In this document: positions 1 through 7,096 of the stretch, one piece after another
How the letters are laid out: each line of letters opens with the position of its first letter
Numbering within the stretch: the stretch's first letter is position 1
From: JBKBMT01 sp046295655
GTDB lineage: Bacteria; Pseudomonadota; Alphaproteobacteria; Rhodobacterales; Rhodobacteraceae
Length of the DNA stretch: 21,452 bases
Assembly: GCA_046295655.1 (NCBI GenBank)
Contig: JBKBMT010000050.1
Coordinates: forward strand, 1 to 21,452
Direction: 5' to 3'
Notes under the pieces: generated by a model
The model's input: the letters and a program-made list of their open reading frames with translations, nothing else
Told to the model about the DNA's origin: nothing
Database searches by the model: none
Program-made: the position numbers and the translations under genes

Positions 1-754
1 CGAGAACCGAAGCCATGATCCGCGCAACCACGACCGGCACGGAAACGATCAGACGGCGACGCTGGATCGTGGCCAGCATCCGCACCATCAGGTCGCGGAA
101 GCTTGCGACCTCGGGGCCGCCGAGTTCGTAGATCCCCGGCGCCGCCTCGCCGGTTGCGCCCCTGACCGCCGCGGCGGCAACATCGTCCACGAAGACCGGC
201 TGGAACCGGGTGCCCGCCGCGACCACCGGCAGGATCGGCGACAGCACCGCCATGCCTGCGAACCGGTTGAAGAACCGGTCCTCGACGCCGAAGATGATCG
301 AGGGGCGCAGGATGACCGCATCGGGAAAGGACGCAAGTACCGCCGCCTCGCCGGCCGCCTTGCTGCGCGCATAGGCGCTGTCGCTCTCCGCATCCGCGCC
401 GATCGCCGAAATGTGTACCAGATGCCGGACGCCGAGCTCCGCCGCGATGCGCGCCACCCGGCCCGCGCCTTCGGAATGAACGGCATCGAACCGGTTGCGG
501 CCGATCTCGTTGAGGATGCCCACGCAGTTGATCACCGCATCGGCGCCGATCATCGCAGCCCGGACCGAGGCATCGTCGCGGATGTTGCAGCCCACCGGCT
601 CGACCTGCCCCGGCACGCCGTAGGGCCGCACGAAGATCGCTTCGTTCGGGCGGCGCACCGCGACCCGCACCCGCCAGCCGGCCTGCGCAAGCCGTCGCGC
701 GACATAGCGCCCGACAAAGCCCGATCCGCCATAGATCGTCGCAAGTCTCGACAT
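1..754 (-). CDS. Complex I NDUFA9 subunit family / NAD(P)-binding SDR-type protein (3' end cut off by window)
   Basis: The frame reads on the minus strand from ATG at 754 and runs off the left edge, so about 251 N-terminal residues are visible. It opens with an atypical SDR Rossmann fold: GGSGFVG at residues 9-15 for the dinucleotide, then a basic stretch (VRVAVRRP). Further on are INCVGIL, HLVHISAIGAD, the YARSK motif and ILRPSIIFG, the pattern of NDUFA9-like extended SDRs. Alphaproteobacterial members are annotated as complex I accessory subunit NDUFA9 or NAD-dependent epimerase-like proteins. By homology this one would bind NADPH non-catalytically at complex I, though a free-standing reductase role cannot be excluded. 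The visible end (VPVVVARIMASVL) begins a hydrophobic C-terminal region. A sigma70-like promoter lies 29-57 bases upstream. The family is clear; complex I membership is inferred from the family. Confidence 0.85.
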   Translation of the reverse strand, partial: MSRLATIYGGSGFVGRYVARRLAQAGWRVRVAVRRPNEAIFVRPYGVPGQVEPVGCNIRDDASVRAAMIGADAVINCVGILNEIGRNRFDAVHSEGAGRVARIAAELGVRHLVHISAIGADAESDSAYARSKAAGEAAVLASFPDAVILRPSIIFGVEDRFFNRFAGMAVLSPILPVVAAGTRFQPVFVDDVAAAAVRGATGEAAPGIYELGGPEVASFRDLMVRMLATIQRRRLIVSVPVVVARIMASVL

Positions 755-782
755 TCCGGCCCCCGTGCGTCTGCCTCGGCAC

Positions 783-811
783 CTCTTAGCCGTCGCCTGC
801 CCGGCGGGCAA
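783..811 (-). promoter_or_regulatory. Candidate sigma70-type promoter of the NDUFA9-like gene
   Basis: Read on the minus strand there is a TTGCCC -35 box (806-811), a 17-base spacer and a TAAGAG -10 box (783-788). A start of transcription near 776 would leave a leader of about 20 bases before the ATG at 754. It is placed by spacing and box resemblance only. Confidence 0.4.
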
Positions 812-858
812 GCGCCACGGCGCCGCAGCGCGATGCGATTGAATGCGAAAAGCCCCCG

Positions 859-887
859 TTGACACCGTGCGGGCCTCCCGATACATC
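859..887 (+). promoter_or_regulatory. Candidate sigma70 promoter for tRNA-Leu
   Basis: A perfect -35 hexamer TTGACA (859-864) is followed by a 17-base spacer and a TACATC -10 box (882-887). The predicted start lies near 894, ten bases before the mature tRNA 5' end at 904. The geometry is that of a strong stable-RNA promoter. Confidence 0.65.
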
Positions 888-903
888 CCGCCTCACGCAG
901 CCT

Positions 904-988
904 GCCCAGGTGGCGGAATTGGTAGACGCGCTGGTTTCAGGTACCAGTGACGCAAGTCGTGGAGGTTCGAGTCCTCTCCTGGGCACCA
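904..988 (+). tRNA. tRNA-Leu (anticodon CAG)
   Basis: The acceptor stem GCCCAGG (904-910) pairs exactly with CCTGGGC (978-984), followed by discriminator A and an encoded CCA (986-988). The anticodon arm is CTGGT-TTCAGGT-ACCAG, giving anticodon CAG (codon CUG). The D arm carries the GGTAGAC signature, and a variable arm plus a GGTTCGAGTCC T-loop follow, as expected for a class II leucine tRNA. The length is 85 bases with CCA. A good promoter sits just upstream, so it is probably transcribed alone. Confidence 0.96.
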
Positions 989-1288
989 TTCCCCTCGAAA
1001 GCCCGGAATCCTGCGCTGCAGTGCGGCCGAGGACCGTTCCGAACCCGGCGCGGCTTGGCTGGCACGACGGGTCCGACCGCCCCCCGGACGCCGACGCACC
1101 CGGACGCACGGGGCACGCCGACGAGCCGCGCGAGGTTCCGCTTGCGGGAATCCGGCGTGCAGCACAGACATTTCGCAGCCCCATCAGATGCTTGCCCGCG
1201 AATCCGCGAACAATGAGGGGGCCTGAAAAACTGCATCCTGCCCCCTTGCGCCGGCTGGAGGGATTGGCTAACAACCCCGCTACGGAGC
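989..1288. other. Inter-tRNA spacer without a recognisable gene
   Basis: These 300 bases separate tRNA-Leu and tRNA-Gly. Open frames cross the stretch on both strands, but none has a plausible ribosome site or recognisable protein family, and several simply read through the tRNA genes. Apart from the candidate tRNA-Gly promoter at its right end I see no repeat, strong terminator or coding signal. Confidence 0.6.
1246..1274 (+). promoter_or_regulatory. Candidate promoter for tRNA-Gly
   Basis: TTGCGC (1246-1251), a 17-base spacer and TAACAA (1269-1274) form a moderate sigma70-like promoter. Predicted initiation near 1281 is eight bases ahead of the mature tRNA 5' end. The assignment rests on position and spacing. 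Confidence 0.4.
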
Positions 1289-1363
1289 GCGGGCGTAGCT
1301 CAGGGGTAGAGCATTACCTTGCCAAGGTAAGGGTCGTGAGTTCGAATCTCATCGCCCGCTCCA
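1289..1363 (+). tRNA. tRNA-Gly (anticodon GCC)
   Basis: The acceptor stem GCGGGCG (1289-1295) pairs with CGCCCGC (1353-1359), followed by discriminator T and an encoded CCA (1361-1363). The anticodon arm is TTACC-TTGCCAA-GGTAA, giving anticodon GCC (codons GGC/GGU). The D arm (GTAGCTCAGGGGTAGAGC) and the T arm (GAGTTCGAATCTC) are canonical. The length is 75 bases including CCA. Confidence 0.97.
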
Positions 1364-1647
1364 TTTCGTCAGATATTGTCAGACAACCGGCCGGAAGCGA
1401 ATGATCCTTGGCGCGCTTTCCCGCCGGGTCCGTCCATGGGGTCCGCCTACGCAGCGCGGGAAACGGGGCTGTCCGAACCCGTCCTGCGCCAGGCGCCATG
1501 TTCCCCCCGTCTCCGGCAGTGCAAGGACCACCTCGCTCTGCCGGCAGGACCGGAACGACGGCCAGGACCAGGGCTCGGGCCCTGCGCGGCCTGATCCCGT
1601 GCTTGTCCAACCCCGGACACGTCGCGGGGGGCCTCACGTCATCGCGT
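1364..1647. other. Intergenic region without a recognisable gene
   Basis: This stretch lies between tRNA-Gly and the 3' end of the convergent tctAB gene. Long open frames cross it but continue antisense through tctAB and look like GC-rich shadows. A short perfect hairpin, AGGGC-TCGG-GCCCT, lies around 1570-1585 but has no T tract. No RNA gene, insertion sequence or repeat family is evident. Confidence 0.5.
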
Positions 1648-1682
1648 GGCCGCCCGCCGGCCAGGCTCCGCCGCGGGCGGCC
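1648..1682 (-). terminator. Hairpin directly after tctAB stop (terminator candidate)
   Basis: A perfect 10-bp inverted repeat, GGCCGCCCGC (1648-1657) and GCGGGCGGCC (1673-1682), encloses a 15-base loop. It begins immediately after the TGA stop of tctAB (1683-1685 on the plus strand). It is very stable but no T run follows on the minus strand, so it may act as a 3'-end stabiliser or a weak intrinsic terminator. Confidence 0.5.
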
Positions 1683-3689
1683 TCAGCTGAACGGCCAGGG
1701 CAGGCGATACATTTCCTGCAGCCAGCCGCCCGGAAAGCGCAGGTTCAGCGCGTTGGCCAGCGTCAGTATGAAGCCCGCGCAGCCCGCCGTCAGGATCGCG
1801 GTCATCAGGATCGAGGCGCGCGCCCGGATCTGCAGGAAGATGACGAAGAACAGGACCAGCGCGGCGAAGAATCCCACCAACGCGGTCAACGCGACGAGGG
1901 CGGCGACCCAGACCAGGCTGCCGACGATCGAACGCGGACCGCCCTCGGCTGCCGCAGGCTGACCCCGCTCGAGGTCCATCGCAGCCGGATGACCCTGCGG
2001 CGCAGCCACGAGGAAAAGGATGAGGAGACCGGTGAACAGCGCCCCCGTCGAGGCCATGATCAGCGGGAACACCTGTCCCAGGAACGACTGCTCCAGCGCA
2101 TCGACGATTGCCACGACGAAGACGGCCAGCGCCACGCCCGCAAAGACCAGTTGCGGCAGCCGCGCGGCGATGTTCCCGCCCGGGCCCGGTGCGCGGGCGT
2201 CGGCCTCGGGGCGGTCGTCGCCGGGCGCGCTCTCGGTCACCCCGGCGCGCAGGCTCAGCCAGATCGACGCTGCGGTGAGGCCGATGATGATCATGACGCC
2301 GGTGCGGGTCAGGAACTCCCATCCGTAGAACTGCACCGCCTGGTAAAGGTAGGTCTCGGCCTGCCGCGCCAGCACGAAGCCGATCAGCAGCGCCGGGCGT
2401 GGCCAGCCGAAGCGGCGCATGTAGATGCCGAGCACCCCCAGTGCCAACAGCGCGACAAGGTCGTCCAGCGTGCGCGTGGCCTGGAAGGCGGCAAAGCAGA
2501 CGACCACGATCATGAAGGGCGCGAGCAGCTTGAACGGGATCAGCGTCAGGCGCGAGATCGGGACCGCGAGCAGGATGCACAGCCCCGCCCCCAGCACGTT
2601 GGCCAGTGCCAGCGACCAGACGATCTTGTAGGTGACATCGAGGTTGGTGCCCACCATCGACGGCCCGGGCTGGATGCCAAGCAGGACCATTCCGCCCAGG
2701 AACACCGCCATTGCGCCGCCCCCGGGGATGCCGAACAGAAGCGTTGGAAGAAGGCCGCCGCCCTCCTTCGCGTTGTTCGCAGATTCCGGGGCGATCACAC
2801 CGCGGATGTCGCCCTTTCCGAATTGCGGATCCTTCTTGACGGTCTGGACGGCGTGACCATAGGCGATCCAGTCCACCACCGTGCCGCCGAGCCCCGGGAT
2901 CGCCCCGATCAGCGCGCCGAGCCCCGAACAGCGCAGCGTCAGCCACCAGTTGGCGATCACGTCCCGGATGCCCTGAAACCAGCCCGCGCCGAGGCCCCGG
3001 GTGCCCGAGATGGCCTGATCGCGGCGCAGGAGGTCCACGATCTCGGGCACGGCGAACAGGCCGAGGCCCACCACGACCAGCGGGATGCCGTCATAAAGGT
3101 AGTCCACCCCGAAGACCATGCGGAACTCGCCTGTCGCGGGCGCCCCGCCGATCGACCCGATGACCAGCCCGAGGCCGCAGGCTGCGATGCCCTTGACCAG
3201 CGACTTGCCGGCAAGAACCCCGACCATGGACAGGCCGAAGACCGACAGCATGAACAGTTCCGCCGAACTGAACGCCAGGATCAGCGGCCGCGCGATCAGC
3301 ACGAAACCGGTCAGGATCACCGCGCCGATCAGCCCGCCGACGAGCGAGGCAAAGAAGGCTGCCGACAGGGCGCGTGCCGCCTGCCCCTGCCTGGCCAGCG
3401 GGAAACCGTCAAGCACCGTCGCCTGACTGGCGGACGAACCGGGTATGCCCATCAGGACGCTGGCGAATGTGTCGGATGTCGGGATCACCGCCACCAGCCC
3501 GACCAGCATCGCCAGGGCCGATGTGGTGTCCATCCCGTAGAGGAACGGCATCATCAGCGACAGCCCGGCAATCCCGCCCAGCCCCGGGAACACGCCGATC
3601 ATCAGGCCGACCACGACCCCGATCATCATGTAGCCCAGATGCTGGAATGTCAGGATGTCGGCGAGGGCGGCAAACAGCACGTCGATCAT
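1683..3689 (-). CDS. tctA: Fused TctA-TctB permease of a tripartite tricarboxylate transporter
   Basis: This 668-residue inner-membrane permease would move a tricarboxylate or similar anion with the binding protein TctC and an ion gradient. Residues 1 to about 480 are a TctA large permease: an N-terminal helix, then the hallmark segment VGLMIGVFPGLGGIAGL, and a second such element (LIGAIPGLGGTVVDWIAYG) halfway, with many transmembrane helices. A charged, proline-rich linker follows at about 483-503 (near EADARAPGPGG). Residues 505-668 add four or five more helices and match a TctB small subunit. TctA proteins are usually about 500 residues and TctB is usually a separate gene ahead of tctA, so this is a fusion in reversed order. 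I chose the ATG at 3689 because AGAGGAA lies six bases upstream; an in-frame ATG nine codons earlier lacks this support. It is co-directional with tctC, 100 bases away. The substrate is inferred. Confidence 0.93.
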   Translation of the reverse strand: MIDVLFAALADILTFQHLGYMMIGVVVGLMIGVFPGLGGIAGLSLMMPFLYGMDTTSALAMLVGLVAVIPTSDTFASVLMGIPGSSASQATVLDGFPLARQGQAARALSAAFFASLVGGLIGAVILTGFVLIARPLILAFSSAELFMLSVFGLSMVGVLAGKSLVKGIAACGLGLVIGSIGGAPATGEFRMVFGVDYLYDGIPLVVVGLGLFAVPEIVDLLRRDQAISGTRGLGAGWFQGIRDVIANWWLTLRCSGLGALIGAIPGLGGTVVDWIAYGHAVQTVKKDPQFGKGDIRGVIAPESANNAKEGGGLLPTLLFGIPGGGAMAVFLGGMVLLGIQPGPSMVGTNLDVTYKIVWSLALANVLGAGLCILLAVPISRLTLIPFKLLAPFMIVVVCFAAFQATRTLDDLVALLALGVLGIYMRRFGWPRPALLIGFVLARQAETYLYQAVQFYGWEFLTRTGVMIIIGLTAASIWLSLRAGVTESAPGDDRPEADARAPGPGGNIAARLPQLVFAGVALAVFVVAIVDALEQSFLGQVFPLIMASTGALFTGLLILFLVAAPQGHPAAMDLERGQPAAAEGGPRSIVGSLVWVAALVALTALVGFFAALVLFFVIFLQIRARASILMTAILTAGCAGFILTLANALNLRFPGGWLQEMYRLPWPFS

Positions 3690-3756
3690 ATGTGTTCCTC
3701 TTGCCCGGCCGGGCACGGTCCGGCCCGCGGTGCGTGCAACAGGTAGTTTCAGGAAA

Positions 3757-3776
3757 CAGGGGGCCGCCGCCCCCTG
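3757..3776 (-). terminator. Intercistronic hairpin between tctC and tctAB (attenuator candidate)
   Basis: Read on the minus strand, CAGGGGGC and GCCCCCTG form a perfect 8-bp GC-rich stem with a GGCG tetraloop, followed by TTTCC. It starts 14 bases past the tctC stop. Such hairpins between a binding-protein gene and its permease gene usually stabilise or partly terminate the message so that the periplasmic protein is made in excess. The structure is seen directly; the role is inferred. Confidence 0.7.
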
Positions 3777-3789
3777 CCGTCGCCGGTGC

Positions 3790-4893
3790 CTAGTCGCCGA
3801 GTTTCACGTTGTACTCGGTCTCGAGCATGGCGACCACCATCGCCCGCACCTCGGGGTCGATGGTCGTCCCGGCCCGGAACAGGGCCTCGGCCTCTGCATC
3901 CGTCACCTGCTCGTAGCTGCCCAGCGCTTCCTGATAGGTGGCCAGATACTCCGGGTCCGCGAACACGGCCCGCCATGCGGCGCGATAGGTCTCGACGATA
4001 TCGGCCGGGGTTCCGCGCGGCAGGCAGACCATCTTCTGCGCGGCAAAGCCCGCCACGTTGAACGCCTTGAACGCGTCATAAAGCGGCCCAGACGGCGCCG
4101 CTCCGTTGATCATCTCGTAGACTTCCTCGACGATCGGCAGGTCGGGGAAGGTCGGGTCGCGCAGCGGTGTCCCGGCAGCATCCAGCACGCCCCAGGACAT
4201 GAGCGGCACCGCCGTGCCCTGCTCGACCAGCGGTGTGACGTTGCGGATATAGGCCGAAGAGGTCTGATAGTCGATGTTGACCTCGCCGCGTTCGAAGGCC
4301 AGCCGCCCGTCGCCCCGACCCTGGAAGCCGAAGACATAGTGCACGTCGAACCCCAGCAGCCGGAAGGCCAGCATCGGCACGAGGTCGAGCGAGGTGGCAC
4401 CCTGGCTCGCATAGACCAGCCGCTGGCCGCGCAGCTTCGCCACATCCTCGATCGAACTGACGCCGGTCGAGGGCGAGCAATAGGCCACGCCGCCGGTCGG
4501 ACCCACCATCACCACCGACCAGTCCCGGTAGTCGTAGCGCACCCGCGGATCGCCCAGAAGATAGGGGAACTGGGTGGACCCCGAGGTGCCGAGGATCGTC
4601 AGCCCGTCGGGCCGGGCACGCTGGGCGAACAGGTTGGTTCCCCGGGTCGATCCCCCGCCGGGCTCGTTCACCACCACGACAGTGGGGTTGCCCGGCATGT
4701 GCCGCGACAGGAACGGCGCGTTGAACCGGGCCCAGGTGTCCGAACCGCCGCCGGTGGCGAAGGGGATGATCCACTCGATCGTTTTCCCGGCAAAGGATGC
4801 CTGCGCCCGTGCCCTGGCCGGAACCAGCAGCGCGCCTGCTGCCCCGGCGCCAAGCGCCATCGCCCCGCGACGGGTGAAGGTGGTCTTGGTCAT
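3790..4893 (-). CDS. tctC: Tripartite tricarboxylate transporter periplasmic substrate-binding protein (TctC/Bug family)
   Basis: This 367-residue periplasmic protein would capture the solute for the TctAB permease. The N terminus (MTKTTFTRRGAMALGAG) carries a twin-arginine, a hydrophobic stretch and an ARA-QA cleavage site near residue 30, so Tat export is plausible. The mature part starts KTIEWIIPFATGGGSD, the Bug-family first-strand/glycine loop, followed by VVVNEPGGGSTRGTN, the typical second ligand loop. It is somewhat longer than the usual 320-330 residues, and the glycine loop differs from the common PFPPGG form, which marks a divergent subgroup. The ATG at 4893 is preceded by GGGAGGA with four intervening bases; the upstream open frame has no such signal. 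It is the first gene of a tctC-tctAB operon and divergent from tctDE, the classic tct arrangement. Family certain; ligand unknown. Confidence 0.93.
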   Translation of the reverse strand: MTKTTFTRRGAMALGAGAAGALLVPARARAQASFAGKTIEWIIPFATGGGSDTWARFNAPFLSRHMPGNPTVVVVNEPGGGSTRGTNLFAQRARPDGLTILGTSGSTQFPYLLGDPRVRYDYRDWSVVMVGPTGGVAYCSPSTGVSSIEDVAKLRGQRLVYASQGATSLDLVPMLAFRLLGFDVHYVFGFQGRGDGRLAFERGEVNIDYQTSSAYIRNVTPLVEQGTAVPLMSWGVLDAAGTPLRDPTFPDLPIVEEVYEMINGAAPSGPLYDAFKAFNVAGFAAQKMVCLPRGTPADIVETYRAAWRAVFADPEYLATYQEALGSYEQVTDAEAEALFRAGTTIDPEVRAMVVAMLETEYNVKLGD

Positions 4894-5014
4894 GTCGTCC
4901 TCCCTGACGTTCAGCCCCCGGCCTCCTCGCTCTGCTCGGACCGGATCACGTCTTTCTATCCAGTCAACCTGTCCGTAAGCTGTCAAGCGACGACGCCGAC
5001 CTGGAGGGGCACGC
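4894..5014. promoter_or_regulatory. Divergent tctC / tctD control region
   Basis: This 121-base region separates the two divergent operons. It holds a direct repeat CTGTC at 4969-4973 and 4980-4984, one helical turn apart, flanked by GTCAA at 4963-4967 and 4982-4986. That spacing is typical of sites for OmpR-type regulators such as the adjacent TctD. On the minus strand TTGACA (4981-4986) could be a -35 box for tctC, but no convincing -10 follows at the right distance, as expected for an activator-dependent promoter. Both roles are inferred. Confidence 0.4.
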
Positions 5015-5683
5015 TTGCGCATCGTCGTGATCGAGGACAACGCGATCCTCGCCCGGGCGCTGGTGCAGACGCTGGGCGACCAGGGCCATGGCGTGGACTG
5101 GCTGGATGCGGGAACCGACGCGGCGGACTGGCTTCGCGCCGATCCGCCCGACCTCGCGATCCTCGACCTGAACCTGCCCGGCCGCGACGGGATCGAGATC
5201 CTGCGCGACCTGCGCGCCGCCGGCTCCACGCTGCCGGTCCTTGCCCTGACCGCGCGCGACGGGCCGGGCGACAGGGTGGCAGGGCTGGACGCGGGGGCCG
5301 ACGACTACCTCACCAAGCCGTTCGAGATGGACGAGCTTCTGGCGCGGGTCCGCGCGCTCGGCCGCCGCAGCGGCCAGATCCGCCCGGCGATCGAAGCCTT
5401 CGGCACATTGGTGTTCGACCGCCCCGCGCGCCTGCTGACCGGACCAGAAGGCGCCATCGTCCTCAGCCGCCGCGAACTCGCCCTGTTCGAGGCGCTGTTC
5501 GATCGGGCCGGTCAGGTCGTGGGCAAGGAAGCCCTCTGCGCCCGGCTCTACGGCACCGGCGCGGATGTCGAGGACAATGCGATCGAACTGCTGGTCTCGC
5601 GCCTGCGCAAGAAACTGACGGGCACCGGGGTCGAGATCCGCACGCTGCGGGGGCTGGGCTATCTGATGCGGATCGCGGGATGA
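5015..5683 (+). CDS. tctD: TctD-like OmpR/PhoB-family response regulator
   Basis: This 222-residue protein is a receiver fused to a winged-helix DNA-binding domain. The receiver has the acidic pair E7-D8, the phosphoacceptor D51 in ILDLNLPGRDG, T79 in LALTAR and K101 in YLTKPFEMDE. Residues from about 125 form the OmpR/PhoB effector domain, with SRRELALFEALFDRAGQVV and the C-terminal LVSRLRKKL recognition region and GLGYLM wing. Translation appears to start at TTG (5015), five bases after GGAGGGG; no ATG fits the conserved N terminus (RIVVIEDNA). The stop overlaps the tctE start as ATGA. Adjacent to a sensor kinase and divergent from tctC-tctAB, it is most likely the activator of the transporter in response to its substrate, as in the Salmonella tct system. 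Confidence 0.93.
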   Translation: MRIVVIEDNAILARALVQTLGDQGHGVDWLDAGTDAADWLRADPPDLAILDLNLPGRDGIEILRDLRAAGSTLPVLALTARDGPGDRVAGLDAGADDYLTKPFEMDELLARVRALGRRSGQIRPAIEAFGTLVFDRPARLLTGPEGAIVLSRRELALFEALFDRAGQVVGKEALCARLYGTGADVEDNAIELLVSRLRKKLTGTGVEIRTLRGLGYLMRIAG

Positions 5684-7077
5684 GGGCGGCACGCCTCCCT
5701 GCGCCGAACCTTCGGCGGCGGCTGTTCCTGATGATCGTGGGGCCGCTTGTGGTGATCGCGCTGGCCGCGGGGGCAGTGCGCTATAGGCTGGCGCTCGAGC
5801 TGTCGAACCGGCTGCACGACGACACGCTGACGGTGGTGGCCCATGCCGTTGCCCGCGAAGTCGTGCTGACCAAGGGCGACGTGCTGGCGGATGCGCTGCT
5901 CAACAGCCTGGTCGGCGCGCTGGGAGATCCGATCTATTACCAGGTTCGCGCCGCGAACGGCCGGGTCATCACCGGCCATTCCGATGCCCCGCCCCTGCCC
6001 GCAGCGCTCGATCTGCCGGGCGGACGGCCGGTGTTCCACGACGCCACCTACGCCGGCCGGCCGGTGCGTGCGGTCAGCATGCGCGAGTTCATCGCCGACC
6101 CCGAGATCGACGGCTGGACCACGGTGACGGTATGGCAGACGCTGCGGCGCCGCGAGGCGGTGGGCCTGCAGTTGCTGACCGAGACGGCGCTGATCCTCGG
6201 TGGGCTTCTGTCCACCGCGGCGGTGCTGGTCTGGATCGGGATCACCCTGGGCCTGCGCCCGCTGACCGAGTTGCGCGACGCCGTGGCGCGCCGGTCCGAA
6301 CACGATCTGCAGCCGATCCGCCGCCCGGTCCCGGCCGAGGCACAGGCGCTGGTCGCCACGATCAATGCGCTGTTCGCCCGGCTGACGGCCGAACTCGAGC
6401 GCCGAGATGCCTTCATCGCCAATGCCGCGCACCAGTTGCGCAACCCCGTGGCGGCGATCCGGGCGCAAGCCGAAGCCGCGCTGTCCACCCCCGATTCCGC
6501 CGACCGCGCGGCGCGGCTGGCAGACCTTTCGGACGCCGCCGCGCGCCTGTCGCGGATCACCCGGCAGCTGCTGCGCCACGACATCGCCACCCATGCCCGG
6601 CCGCAGGCCGATGCCGCCCCCGCCGACCTGCACGCCATCGCGGTCGAGGTCGCACGCCGCCACGCGCCGCGCGCCGTCGCCGCGGACGTCGAACTGGCCC
6701 TTGAAGCCCCCGACACGCCGCTGCCGGTGCGGGCGGACCCGCTTCTGGTGGCCGAAGCGGTGGACAACCTCATCGACAATGCCCTGACCTACGGCGCCCG
6801 GCCCGGCGGGCAGATCGTGCTGACCCTGACGGCTCAGGGCCCGATGGCAAGGCTCAGCGTGGCCGATGACGGCCCGGGCATCCCGCCCGACCGACGTGCG
6901 GCGGTGTTCGAGCGTTTCGTGCGGCTGGTGGACGATGGCGGGCGGGGCTGCGGACTGGGCCTGCCGATCGCCCGCGCCGTGGCGCGGGCCGCCGGTGGCG
7001 ACCTGCAGATCGGCGAGGACGCCGCGACCGGTTGCCGGATGGACCTGACCCTGCCGATGGACCGCATCGCGGCCTGA
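5680..7077 (+). CDS. tctE: TctE-like sensor histidine kinase
   Basis: This 465-residue membrane sensor kinase is the partner of the response regulator that ends four bases inside it. A first transmembrane helix (about 16-38) is followed by a periplasmic part of about 125 residues resembling the 2CSK_N/TctE sensor domain, a second helix (about 168-190) and a HAMP-like linker (LRPLTELRDAV). The dimerisation/phosphoacceptor box is NAAHQLRNPVAAI with H251. The ATP-binding domain has an N box (N363 to N367), a DDGPGIP motif (D397, G398, G400) and a GCGLGLPIARAV glycine loop. Start: the ATG at 5680 overlaps the tctD stop, and the first residues (MRAARLPAPNLRRRLFLMIVG) give a basic cytoplasmic tail before the helix. 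It probably senses an extracytoplasmic tri- or dicarboxylate; the ligand is inferred from context. Confidence 0.93.
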   Translation: MRAARLPAPNLRRRLFLMIVGPLVVIALAAGAVRYRLALELSNRLHDDTLTVVAHAVAREVVLTKGDVLADALLNSLVGALGDPIYYQVRAANGRVITGHSDAPPLPAALDLPGGRPVFHDATYAGRPVRAVSMREFIADPEIDGWTTVTVWQTLRRREAVGLQLLTETALILGGLLSTAAVLVWIGITLGLRPLTELRDAVARRSEHDLQPIRRPVPAEAQALVATINALFARLTAELERRDAFIANAAHQLRNPVAAIRAQAEAALSTPDSADRAARLADLSDAAARLSRITRQLLRHDIATHARPQADAAPADLHAIAVEVARRHAPRAVAADVELALEAPDTPLPVRADPLLVAEAVDNLIDNALTYGARPGGQIVLTLTAQGPMARLSVADDGPGIPPDRRAAVFERFVRLVDDGGRGCGLGLPIARAVARAAGGDLQIGEDAATGCRMDLTLPMDRIAA

Positions 7078-7096
7078 GACGCCGGCTGCGGCGCAG

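Noticed and set aside
893..1274. Minus-strand open frames over tRNA-Leu with segments such as PGEDSNLHDL and RTRTSTTC
   Set aside because: These are the well-known false peptides from antisense reading of tRNA-Leu genes; they have no ribosome site and overlap the tRNA.
1314..1637. Minus-strand frame ending MRFELTTLTLAR
   Set aside because: The recognisable part is the antisense of tRNA-Gly; the rest has no family resemblance.
1401..3746. 781-residue plus-strand open frame across tctAB
   Set aside because: It is antisense to an unmistakable membrane permease, with a low-complexity R/D/Q/H-rich translation typical of GC-rich shadow frames.
3655..5014. Long plus-strand frame reaching into tctE from far upstream
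   Set aside because: Only the last 465 codons encode the kinase; the upstream part is antisense to tctC and in another frame of tctD. The real start overlaps the tctD stop.
7078..7096. Bidirectional terminator between convergent tctE and dehydrogenase genes
   Set aside because: The 19-base gap holds only a 4-bp GC stem and no T tract.
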